In this document: positions 13,501 through 24,261 of the stretch, piece by piece | Layout: every line of letters starts with the position of its first letter | Numbering within the stretch: the first letter of the stretch is position 1 | Assembly (NCBI RefSeq): GCF_000524195.1 | Contig: NW_020170382.1 | Coordinates: forward strand, 2,840,771 to 2,904,770 | From: Echinococcus granulosus | Taxonomy: Eukaryota > Platyhelminthes > Cestoda > Cyclophyllidea > Taeniidae | Length of the DNA stretch: 64,000 bases | Reading direction: 5' to 3' | Notes under the pieces: generated by a model | What the model was told of the DNA's origin: nothing | Seen by the model: only the letters and a program-made list of their open reading frames with translations | Database searches by the model: none | Program-made: the position numbers and the translations under genes

Positions 13501-15257
13501 AGTCAAAAATGGTTGAGGGAAGAATTACTCCTAGGCTTGTTTTACTATTCACGTGGTCTAATCAGTGAAAGCAGTTGTTTTGAAAGTCAGTTCTTCTTTG
13601 CAACAAACTCGTATTCAACTTCAACACTCATTCACAGAATTGACTAGCTTCAATGTACTGAAGACTAAGTCAGTATGCAGTGCAGGTAATTTGTGTATGG
13701 AAAATATGCCCAGAAAACTTGCATCTCTCAGTAGATTTGCTTTTTGATTTGTGGAACACTGGACTATCAGCGTGCCCAATGTACTATTCGTAATGGATTA
13801 CCTTGAATGCCCGATGTAGCATGCTTAAAAATGTTTACTACTACAACACAGTGGCTGAAGTCCGCCGCTTTTAATGCATATTTTAATGGTCAAATTTTAC
13901 TTATCAAAGGCATTTTACCAAGTTAATTATTCTTTACCTTAAAAGGTAATTTCAAAATGCTTCAGTACAAAAGTTGCACTTACAATGCTGCACTCTACAA
14001 TCCTGTCAGTTGATGCGTTTGAACTTTTTAAATTTGTCCATTATTCTGCACCAAAATTTGGTTTCGCTGCAATTCTTTCAAGAAACATCAGAGAAATTCG
14101 CACTATAGCTGCGCCTCCCAACCTGAAGAATATGCGTAAGCCCGCAAGTAAATGTAAATTAATTCTTCGACGATGCCCACCCAGAGAAATGCAGATACAT
14201 TGAAAATTTTCAGTAAATTAGTGACAGCGCTCTATAAAGATGTTTGATGCAAATTATACACAGGTGCGCCGACTATCTTAAATGCATTCATTCCATGTTT
14301 GTGTATTTCTGGTGAATTTATCTTATATCTTTAATCGCAGCCTTTGTATTTCCTATGAGTCTGCTGTTTTGAGCTGAGGTATGGAAGAACGGGTGGAGTT
14401 TTGCCAATCAGATACCATATTTTCATGACCAGCGAAGGCATTTCGAGTCAATGCTTCGCAAAAACAAATGCTTTGAGTTGCAACTTAGGGGATTTCTTTC
14501 ATGGAAAGCCAAAAGAAGGCATAATGCTAGGGCGGAATATTTATTGCCAATGTACATAAAGGCCAGGGATGTACTGACGTGGCCCGGGGCAGCGCCACCC
14601 AGCGGAAGTACAGAGGCAGAGCAACTGAGTGGCCTTTTTACCATAATCGAGAGTTGAACAAACAGTCAACGTATCGCAGGTTGTTTTAAAATTTGGAATG
14701 CCTGAATTACCCAAACAAAAGCCTCGGAAAAGCTGCCACCTTAATTGTATGTTAAGACACAATCTACCATATTATAAATAGCACACTTTGTGTGTAGTTT
14801 AAAAACATAAAAGCTGTCAATTTTACTCTAAAACACCTGTCCGATTCTTTTGCTTTATTGAATATTTCACATTGTCTTCACGGCTTTGAGCTTTTTTGAA
14901 TAAAAGTTGGTGTTGGAAGACATCAAATTCCCATGCCAATGAATGTTGTTTAGCCCAGTCGAATTAGCCGTATCAAGCATAAATTAGCACTTATTTTCCT
15001 ACACACCTAAGTATTTACCTTAACCACCCAAAATATGCAGTGACTAGCTATTTCTTCTCCAATAAAGCAGCAAAAGCTAATTTCTACCTATCTAAGCTCC
15101 TGTAAGTGATCAGTAAAGGAAATTATTCTCCGAAAGAAAGGAAGTCCAATATGGTCTTAAGATTCTTAAATGTTTTGTCGTATTTTAGCCCCCTTCGAAC
15201 TCTCTGGAAATTGTGCACACAAGCAAGGCTCTGAGCGGCTCAGTAGTGGTCCCCTAA
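1506..15257 (+). CDS. Voltage-sensor-domain protein, Hv1/TMEM266-like (5' end missing)
   Basis: Eight exons join in phase: ~1506-1738, 4024-4147, 6104-6219, 6401-6479, 6551-6708, 9227-9615, 11902-12571 and 15189-15257 (stop), about 611 residues. The first gives the S1-S2 loop and S2 (SEVMHFVSIGVTGLFIAF). The second gives S3 (TDALVILVSFVSD, keeping the family's S3 aspartate) and S4 (ILLLWRIVRLIN). The next two encode a basic, heptad-like helix resembling the coiled coil after S4 in Hv1. Known Hv1 channels conduct protons, while TMEM266 has the same sensor and a long tail but no known conductance. The long Ser-rich tail here, with an acidic stretch followed by a polybasic KNKRRRRRKR, favours TMEM266. 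The first S4 arginine position is leucine. S1 was not found, so the start is unknown. Gap 8889-8988 lies in the intron before 9227. Family is fairly certain; Hv1 versus TMEM266 is inference. Confidence 0.8.
8889..8988. other. Assembly gap (100 Ns)
   Basis: Exactly 100 N characters, the usual placeholder for a gap of unknown length. It falls inside the 6709-9226 intron of the voltage-sensor gene. Both flanks are AT-rich non-coding sequence, so no exon is obviously cut, but an exon inside the gap cannot be excluded. Confidence 0.99.
14500..14625 (-). repeat. Degenerate dispersed repeat, copy 1
   Basis: In the last intron of the voltage-sensor gene. It shares a 17-nt identical block, CCACCCAGCGGAAGTAC (14595-14611), with the copy at 38.3 kb. 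Its reverse complement aligns loosely with the copies at 47.6 and 60.5 kb. It is GC-richer than its surroundings. No open frame or target-site duplication was recognised. Confidence 0.6.
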
Positions 15258-15469
15258 AGAGGCGCCATCGAACTCCCTTCCCGCACCCAAGTGTCAGCCA
15301 ACTCAAACCTCCTTCAATGTGCCTAAGCATTGACAAGATTTTTTCTGACGTAGATTTGACATGTGCGTATGCTAGAGATCTCTGGTTTCCAGGCCTGCCG
15401 AAAAAAACTGATGTGTATACTACCTACCTATCTGCCTATCTTTCTTCAATACTAATTTCATATCTAAAC

Positions 15470-15475
15470 AATAAA
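15470..15475 (+). promoter_or_regulatory. Polyadenylation signal of the voltage-sensor gene
   Basis: An exact AATAAA lies about 210 nt after the proposed stop codon at 15255-15257. This spacing suits a 3' UTR and supports the short terminal exon at 15189-15257. Confidence 0.5.
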
Positions 15476-18400
15476 CTGAAATACGTACTATTTTAGAGAC
15501 TTCAGTGCAAAAATCATTTTCAACTTTATGCTTAGATAAAAGATGGGATTTATCATAGTCAATGTGACGTAATCAAAAACAGTCATTAAGCTTGCATACT
15601 CCCAATTTGGATTGCCTCAACAACCGAGGTCTTGAATACCAAATGCTGTAAGATAGGTGAATGAGAGCAAACACATTAGGCTCGTTTGTAGTTATTTTCT
15701 TTTGAACAAGAAAATATTAATTTATTCATGATGACGATATGTTTATGGCAATTACGTACGATTTTCATGAATTCGCTACATTGTCAGGCAAGAGCATGAA
15801 CACCGAATCTCAAATCGAGTGATTTCTTAGAGATCGCAACTGTTTGCAAGAATGAAGTTTACTTGAAAAATAAAACAAATTCTCAACAATAGCTTGGACG
15901 CGAATTACGCTGTATTGTTGTCGTTAAAATTTAATCTTTGGCCATTTGTATCATAATACCTCATTAAAGACTTTTAATTCAACTGCATCGACAAAGTATT
16001 CTGGCCACGTGCACTCAAATCCACTTTTTATGTAAAAAACTGGAATGGAACTCGAATGTTACAATTTCCAAGAGAAGCATTTTATCGGGGTATTTCGGGA
16101 TTTCTTGAATGTTGAGCAGTCAGATGATAGTAAATGAACAGTTACAATCTTGGGCACTTTGTTTCTTAAAAAGATTTGCCAAAAAATCCGCTGAGATTTA
16201 ATAAATTTCGGTTTAAATACATTCCTAAGATAGGGTTATATAAATTAGGAAGTCGTCAGTGAATTTTCGCTTTAGTTTGAGCAATATCAGCATTTCGTGT
16301 ATTCAGAATGCCTAAATAGTAACGTGACACGGAAGTGGTAGTTCAAATTAGCAGGAACTGAGCTTAATAGCATAATATAAAGTAGTGAGTGAAAAAATTA
16401 GACAATGTAATTGGTGAAGAGTTCACGTGAGACTCCGGCTTCCACACCACGATAAAAGTCAAAAGAAGGCATGAGCGAGGAAATTTTAGTGAAGGAAATG
16501 ATTCCACTTATAATCCATTTTCATTTCTTTATGAACGGCTAAAATAGGACGCATCAGGCAATCATTTTCCAAAAATTTATAAGTAACTGAAGGAAGTTAC
16601 GTAAAGATGGGGCAGAAGTTAGTTATACTGGTCTTCTTTCAATTTGTGATACTTAAAACTTTCTTCTCCAATAATTCACCTTGCCAAACAATGGCTTTTC
16701 AAGATCTACTACACATTCCACCTTTTTTGATAGGGCATTAACGCTGAGCATACGAGTTTATGCGTTGGGCAAAAAGTGGATCCCTTTCATCACTTTTCCA
16801 TCTTCATAACACTTCTGCTGCAAATTCGAAGAAATAAAACCTCCTTTCTATTTCTATTCCTTGGAAAAACTTAGTTTTCTACCCACAAAAGAAAGTCGCC
16901 AGATAGAAATAATACAAAATGTACCAATTTACAAAGAAACACAAAACTTACAGCTTTAAAATTTTGGCTAAAAAACAACAGCGGTAATGATTCACTAACT
17001 TGTGAGAGTAAAGACTTCAGATATTAGAGAGCGCATTGAATCTGTACCTCCCCAACGACCATAATGAAACATTTTGTAAGCTGAGTACTATAAAAGTTTA
17101 ATGCGCAGCCATCTTCACATAGCGAGGTCAATTAATGCTCTCCTCCCAAAATTGCTAGGTGCCATATTTAAGTGCGGTTTTTGTAAGATTTTGCTTTTAT
17201 ACTTGACGGTTTATTGTAATTATGAAAGATAACTCAAGGTTTTTTTGCATTTGTCTCCTGTGTTCAACAGAGAGTTGGGTTTCATTTGTATTTTATCGAA
17301 AAAGCTAAAAAGCAAAGTTTAACCTTAGTTGAAGCCTTTAGTCGTCATTTGAAGGAAGTATTGCGGTGGCCGAGTTTATGTATCAGCATCTGGTAACATT
17401 TATTACAGGAGAAATAAATGTCAACGCTGTGAATATGTAGTCTTTTATTGTCCTTAATTATTTCCAAGGTATTTACAATCGGTTCCCTAGACGTCTACAG
17501 ACTTTTTGTCACTTTGGTTTAGAAAGTTGACTAAACTTCTATTGCAAATAAGAAAATTTTTCTTTTGGTTAAGTTGTGCCATTACTTGCAACTACTTTTA
17601 CTAATGATGATGAGGGTTTTGTTGCATTTGAAACAACAGCTGATACATCTCCCACCCACACTTCACTTCAAATAAGTAAATGTGGCACATTGATACATTA
17701 CTGGCTTTTAAATGAGTTCTTACTTAAATAAGCCAACTTTTGGAAGACTCGATAGAATGATAGATGGACAGCCTCATTTTTTTAGCCGCTAAAAATTAAG
17801 AAACTTGCTCCACAATTACATGACAGAATTCTAAGCAATGCCGGCATTATTCTTGTATGGATATTTTTTACAAGTAATAATAGTAACCTGAAGGGTAAGG
17901 TATCAGAGGTGTCAAAGAGAGGAAGGGTGTTTTTGCCATAACTACATGGTAGTTCACGTTTGACAAACAATTGACTATTAAAGTGCACGTCGTGGAAATA
18001 CTAAAAAGATATGTAAATCTGAACAGGAAAGATTCAACAAACTTGGATGCTTTTATATCGCTCTTCTTAGGCAGTATTCCAAAAACAGCTCTGTCAATTT
18101 AAAAACAAAGGTTGATGTCAGAAGTTGCAATCTTCTGATATTTCTTATTAAACTCCTAAAATAAAAATTCGAATTATCATCTCCTAGTGAAGTCTTAACT
18201 ATGTAGAGTTTTTACATGCAAACTAGTGTAATGCAATTCCCCACTTGAAAAAAGCATGCTCACCACCATGACCATACACGCTGGTAGCGATACCTACTAG
18301 ATAACCGAATGGACTATCCGGTGAACTGCAATTTTTGGCGTACCATTGATGTTGTGGTCTGCTGCACAATAAAAGGAACTGATTTATATCTGGGAATCAT

Positions 18401-20412
18401 TATAATAATTTCGTTTGCACCCAAGTCTACCAGTTTATTGAAGCCTCAATTTGGCACTGTAATTGTCGCAAGTGATTTACTTTTATGGTATAGATGAAGC
18501 AGGGCCTTGCAGCTCGGATAAGCCAAAATCTGCGAAAAAAAACTGTCGTATTTTTATTTTTGGGCAATCTCTACTGTGTGCATCAAAGCGCATTAGCTGT
18601 AATGCTCTGGTGAAACCTGCGTTCGAAACTGCCAAAGAAGAAAAAATTTGGCCTATAAAATTCAGCTTTTAAGTTTGGCTTATCGTTTCTGACAAAGCTA
18701 ATTTGTCACAGGGTTGTCAGACTACTCATTCACTCATTTAAATTTGCACCATTTTAGGTAAATTGTCGCCAGTCTTTCATGACTAGCAAATTCACTTTGA
18801 ATTAACAGCAAAATGAATGTTTTTAAGTAAATGGCAGAAAGCTTTGTTACTGATCCCAAGTACATGGCTTTTTACCTTATGTCCTCAATAATATGTAGGC
18901 ATCGTGATTATACTCTTTAGCAATAAAGTACAGAAATATTATCTCTGAAGCCGTATATCATGCTTTTTGAATGCACTTTTGATAAAGTGTAACAACTAAA
19001 GGCGATAAATTTTTTAATTGTCATCATAAATGCACAAATTAAAGTCCTAAATTTTGATGTGATTTCACGAAACCAGCTCGAAAAATATAAAGAAAGCTTT
19101 AGCAGGGCAAATTATCCCACAAAGGCATATTTGAAAGAAAAGTACCCGAAATTCATTCCCATTATAAAAAACTGAAGCGTAGTGAAAGGATGTTGAGATT
19201 TCGGAAACTAGAGTAGCTAATAAAAGAAATCACATGAGGTACTCCTAACGAAATAAATTCAGTCCTATCTAGATACATCCGCATTGTAATGCATTTCGCC
19301 TTGACTGCTTCACGCAATCACCAATTCCACGTAAACAGTGCAATGACTTGGATGTAAAATATGCGTTAGCAAAATTCTTTCATCCTCAAACCATGTGTGG
19401 AGAAAAGTTGGGTAGGTCACTGTAAGCATATCTGGTCTACAATACACACTTGGAAGTGCATAACATCCAGATTACGGTTTATTTTCTACTTTCATGAAAG
19501 AAAAATGGGAAGTACTAACAATCCATATTGTTGACTTGCAGGCCAGACTTATTGAGCGTTCTAAAGTATTGAAGGCTTACTTAACTCTAAAATAAGATTA
19601 AAAGCTATTTTTGAATTTTTCAAGGGAAGCCAATACACAGTAATAAGAATATCTCCCAAATGTTACACAATTTAATCTTAAAAAGTCTTGTTTCCCGCCC
19701 AGAGTGCAAATATTTGAGTCACGCAGCAAGAGTAAACATTATTAATTAAGCTGTGAAAGCTGTTGCATATAAACCAAAATTAGCTTAGCAATGTGTACAG
19801 TTTAAGTAGTAGTATATTACAATCATATTCCCACTAAGATTTATGAGTTCATTAAATTTGTTTTTAGCACTTTATTTGACGGCAGGATCCCCACTCGGAT
19901 AACCACATATCCATGCAAAGTGTGGAGTTAAGCGATCCATATCAGTCCCTTAAAACCAAAAACAAGTGCAAATAAAACGGTAATTTGGCTGAAGAAGTTT
20001 TCTACTCTCAGGAATAAATGCTTGCATAAATCACCGATTGAAGCAGCTAGAAGAGTGATGGCGAATTATAGGAAATACACATGAAGTCCTTCAATGTCAT
20101 TAAACCGACGTTTCTGTTGCTGTAGACCGACGTGCACTAACTGTAGCAGCTAGGTAGGGCCAGAATAAATTACGGATGATTAAGGCGAATCGGATCCGCC
20201 TTAATTTATGTGCAGTCATTACAGGCAGGATTTCACTCACAATGATTTTGTGACATTATCTACAACTAGATGAGTAATTGGTTCTCCCTTGTGTTACATT
20301 CGAAATGCGTGGTTTTTAGTTATTTTTTTTCCGTGTGTTTCTTCGTTTTAATTGCCAAAGATGGCAAATTTGTTAAGGTTTACTCAAATTTCCACAAATC
20401 TGAAATAAATAG
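15476..20412. other. Intergenic, no gene recognised
   Basis: About 4.9 kb of AT-rich sequence after the voltage-sensor gene. All open frames are short and have low-complexity, non-protein-like composition. No RNA gene or repeat unit was recognised. Confidence 0.5.
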
Positions 20413-20524
20413 CAAATAAGATCTCTTCCAATTGGAGGTCTGATGTCACCTAACCCTTTGGTACCTCGAGACGACATGCTCGAACGTGAATTTGCGTTCG
20501 AGGTGCACTTTGATACATGGGAAG
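20413..20524 (+). other. Candidate unassigned coding exon
   Basis: Bounded by an acceptor-like AATAG and a donor GAAG|GTATGT, this 112-nt segment reads a protein-like peptide (LPIGGLMSPNPLVPRDD, then MLEREFAFEVHFDTWE) and ends in phase 1. An ATG at 20443 could be a start. The frame stays open past the donor for about 29 more codons. I do not recognise the peptide. The opposite strand is also open here (20678 to 20373) but reads a His/Asn/Ser-rich sequence that looks like antisense shadow. No neighbouring exon with matching phase was found. Confidence 0.35.
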
Positions 20525-20880
20525 GTATGTTCAGAAATTGCATCGCCCTGCTTTCATTGTGGGAATGCCCTTGGCCGGAAATTCCAGCTTTGATTTCGAC
20601 GATCGGGTGGTGATTCACCAGCCCTCCAATTATTCGGTTTCCATGATTTCCGTTGTTGTGATTGTGTTGTCTGGCCACCCAACAAGCTCACTAGATTCGG
20701 CTTTTTATTCTATGTTCTAATTGCAATCAAATGTAATGATTTGCTCATTGATTGTATATTCAATTCCAAAGTAATTTAAAGGTCAAAAGATACAAAAAAT
20801 GCCTTGAAATTCCCAACCAGTATTTTGTTGATTAAACTTGCCATAATTATCCAAGAATATGATTGTGCTTCTTAACTACA

Positions 20881-20935
20881 GGCGCAAAGGCCTAATGATA
20901 CCTATTTTTTGATATAAATAAAAAGCCTTTGTGCC
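20881..20935. repeat. Imperfect inverted repeat (hairpin)
   Basis: Arms GGCGCAAAGGC (20881-20891) and GCCTTTGTGCC (20925-20935) can pair over 11 positions with one G-T wobble around a 33-nt AT-rich loop. The stem is short for a microRNA precursor. It may be chance or a decayed mobile-element end. Confidence 0.4.
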
Positions 20936-21325
20936 ATTCCTTACTGACTTTGCTTTCGTTGCCGCTTTGGAACGCAACTTATAACTTCGCTTTCGGTTTA
21001 CGTCCACAACATTGTTTTGCCTGTTTATGGGGTAATTATGGAGCTGTTCTGGAACGAGAATGAAGTTATTGGGTTAGAAATGCCCCTCGTTGCATTCAGA
21101 TTGCGTTCTTTGTCTACGGTTAGGACAAGCCCTAAAGGAAATCAAAGTAATTTCAATGAAAACGTCGACTTGTTGCAATGTCTTTACTGAAAGTGAACAC
21201 GCACATTTTGGAATTATAGTTAAAACTAGGACTTATTCGTTTCATCGGATAAATTCGGACACCGCACTTTACCTACTGATTTGATTGCAAATTGAAAAAT
21301 TTGCCGAAAAATTCATTCCACTTAC

Positions 21326-21640
21326 CTGAGTAGCACTGTGGGTGTAAAAGTTATTTCGTGTAACGGACCTCTCGGAGCAATTTTGTAGTCGATTTACGCG
21401 GCAATTATTTTTCCCATCACCGATACTTATTCACAAAAAACAATAAATTCTCTGCGTTCAGTGCACATTCATCAACGAAAAATTTCACTCCATCGCCCTT
21501 TCTAGCAATGTGCTTACGCTTTTTTGCCGGTCTTTCGGTTGAAAGTACGGCACGAAGCTTGATAAATTCACGCAAAAACTAAGTGTATCAATGAAAATCA
21601 AAATTACAAATCGCAATAAACTTATTAATTTCCAGCATTT
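21326..21640 (-). other. Possible non-coding first exon on the minus strand
   Basis: On the minus strand this CpG-containing, fairly GC-rich stretch ends at a near-perfect donor, GTGCTACTCAG|GTAAGTGG (intron side at 21325). No long frame runs through it, so it would be a 5' UTR exon. No downstream coding exon on this strand could be identified, so the transcript is hypothetical. The upstream end is a guess. Confidence 0.25.
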
Positions 21641-22433
21641 GGCCTGTATCGTCAGCAGGACCATGATGTCGCGGCTTGGGTTATGAGGCGAAACAGCTGC
21701 TTCTTCAGCTGGTAGTGATTAGAAGAATCTGGATAGATACTTAAAAGAGATGAAATGCCTTTGCAAGGGCGAATGCTTTATTGGCTACAATTAGCTGCGT
21801 CCAAAGGATTTTGTTTACCTTCCTAAGCTGATATGAACTTACAAACAGAGTATTATTTTTTGATAAAACTGTAATGGTAAATATAATCAAAAATGGGTTG
21901 TACTGAAATATAAATGCATCGTCAAGAATCCCGTTTGTTATAATCAAAATGAAGGCCTTTTTGACGGCGGCAGAAAAGTGATGCAGTGTGTCTGAAATTG
22001 GGTCCCGAAGGCAAAAATTTGTAAAGGAAATATAAAGGCAACAAAATATGACATTGCGACTACTTTGCTAGTTCAACAAATTGGAACTCTCTTTTTAATG
22101 GGATTTTTAGTTCGCCTATGAATAAGCAGTTTTTAATCAGTTTGCGGGAAAACTTTTTAATTTAAGCCTGTGGGCGTTTTCATGTGCGTTATCTGACGAC
22201 CAGCTAAGATAATCTAGGCCAAGGATGTGGGTCCTAAGTGAGGCTTAGGTCATTTTAATCCCGTCGTAGCATATTTTTGCTCCCTATTCATTACTTGAAA
22301 AAGTTTTTTACTAATTATTACCAAACATTTCCATTGTTCATGCCATTCTACTACAAAATGGCTGCAGTTTTCAGTTTGGTCTCGGGCACTATAAATACTG
22401 TCTGAATTGGAGTCTTGTCCCTTGCGATTGTAG

Positions 22434-22498
22434 GCAAAACTCATAACCACGGGCATCCACAATTTTCTCAAGTTAACTGATCCTGGTGAATGTACCGG
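22434..22498 (+). other. Candidate unassigned coding exon
   Basis: The segment is flanked by a pyrimidine-rich acceptor (CCTTGCGATTGTAG) and a strong donor (ACCGG|GTAAGTG). It reads AKLITTGIHNFLKLTDPGEC in one frame, entering in phase 0 and leaving in phase 2. It is short and unrecognised, and its phase does not match the candidate exon at 20.4 kb. A chance pair of splice-like sites is possible. Confidence 0.25.
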
Positions 22499-24261
22499 GT
22501 AAGTGATCACAGTCTGGTGCATAACCCTACCCTTACCGATGAGTCAACTAAAATACTGGAAATTAAGTTGAAATTTTAACAGAGAAATTAAAATTAGGTA
22601 TTGAACTATGTTTACTTAAATCTATTCAATAGCAAGACCAGCATCTTTGAGGTGGGCGATGTTCTAGAAAGGCGAATATTCTTACCGATAGTGGAAACAG
22701 TCATCCTGCTTTTCCAGAGTCTATAAACCTTACAGAAAAAAACGTTAGCAACGCATTTAACCATGTCAGCAAAAGTGAAAGATCGCATTTGATATTAAAA
22801 ATAAGGTAAACACTCGGATAAAAGAGAGGTTATATAATTAATAGGACACTATCATTTGGATGTTAAACTCCAATGGCTGGATTATACTAGCACTAAATTG
22901 TTTTCGAATGTGGTCAAACTCATTCGTCAATCCAGTACGATAGCCAAATAAATGAAACCAACTCCCAGATCTCATTTATGAAGTCCATATAAAATCAAAT
23001 TAATGATTTTAGTTGCGTTGCAAATGCCAAGAGAAATGCGTCTTGATGACTAAGTCTTCTTCATCCAAATCTATGTAAATTCCATTGTGCATTTACATAA
23101 GCCTTTTTCGTTCACATCTGCCCTTTACAAGAACGAGGAAAGCAAGTCGCTTCAATTGAAGCACTGAGCACTTACAAGTGACGATTTTTGGGGTCACTAA
23201 AATCTTCCCAGTATCATTAGCATCCATTTAAGCAACCCTTAGAGCATACTAAATCGGGACGGCATTGCTTTAAAAAATAAGACTATGATCAGGAATAAAG
23301 AAATAACCCACTTCCCCCGGATTAAAAGTCCTCCTGTAACGCCAACCTGCGTAGGGACCACATTCCCCTACGTAGTAATCACCAATTTTACCTCGGTTAG
23401 GATTTGTGGTAAGCATAAGTGTTACCGATGAAAGTCAAGTAGTGACTTTAACGTCAAACTAATCCGCCACCCCCGCTCCCTTCCCTCTTCCAGACCCCAT
23501 TCAATCAGAGGTACAGATATTTATTAACACCATTTGTACATTAACTACCTCTCCCCTCTCAGTTTTATGGGTAACGCTAAATGGTCGATGCTGTTTACGG
23601 CCTTCCTCGCTTCAGCAGATCCTTCGCTGATGACTAGCAGTAAAACGCGTCCTCCTACATGAAAAACAAAACGACTTCCACAGTCATCCTGCGTACGTGC
23701 ATTTCACACGCTGAGCATTGCGCTAGCACCCATTTCGAATACCACCTTCTTTTAAAACAAGCTTAGAACTGTGAGACTTATAGGGCCAACAATGACGGTA
23801 TAGAACCAACTTCAGTCTCTCTAGAACACCAACTAAAAAGAAGATACAGACCATGAACTACGCAAAAAACGCCCACCACCGTAGATCCTCTCCTTTACAA
23901 ACATAAATAGGCAGCAGCAGCGATGAAATTCTATTCTTCTTCAGAACCAGAAGACAAATCGTAAGTCTGACCGGATGATGGAATAGACTGTTGCATCCAG
24001 CGCTTTTGCCAGAGGAAATATACATTTTCAGGATTTTGCCGTCATTTCCTTTTAATTCGCAGAAAACAAGCTTTCGTGCAGTATTGATTTTTTATACCAT
24101 CAAATTCATTTTACTCTTTGTTCTCTCCTTCTAAGCCCAATTAAATCAGAATCAGAAGAATTCAGACCCGAAATTAATAATATACGTCACATCGCATTAC
24201 TCACACACACACACACGGTTTCTTTTCCCTGTCTTTAAGATCTAGAAGAAAAATTTCTTTC
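22499..24261. other. Intergenic and YIF1 3' flank
   Basis: No gene was seen. The part from about 23.3 kb is pyrimidine-rich on the plus strand and probably includes the 3' UTR of YIF1. It also contains the short CA repeat. Confidence 0.4.
24202..24216. repeat. (CA)n microsatellite
   Basis: An uninterrupted run of about seven CA units lies some 45 nt beyond the YIF1 stop codon, in its presumed 3' UTR. Confidence 0.85.

Noticed and set aside
20373..20678. A 101-residue minus-strand frame, His/Asn-rich
   Set aside because: It has no clear start, ends in low-quality sequence, and lies opposite a more protein-like plus-strand reading. It was not called as a gene.
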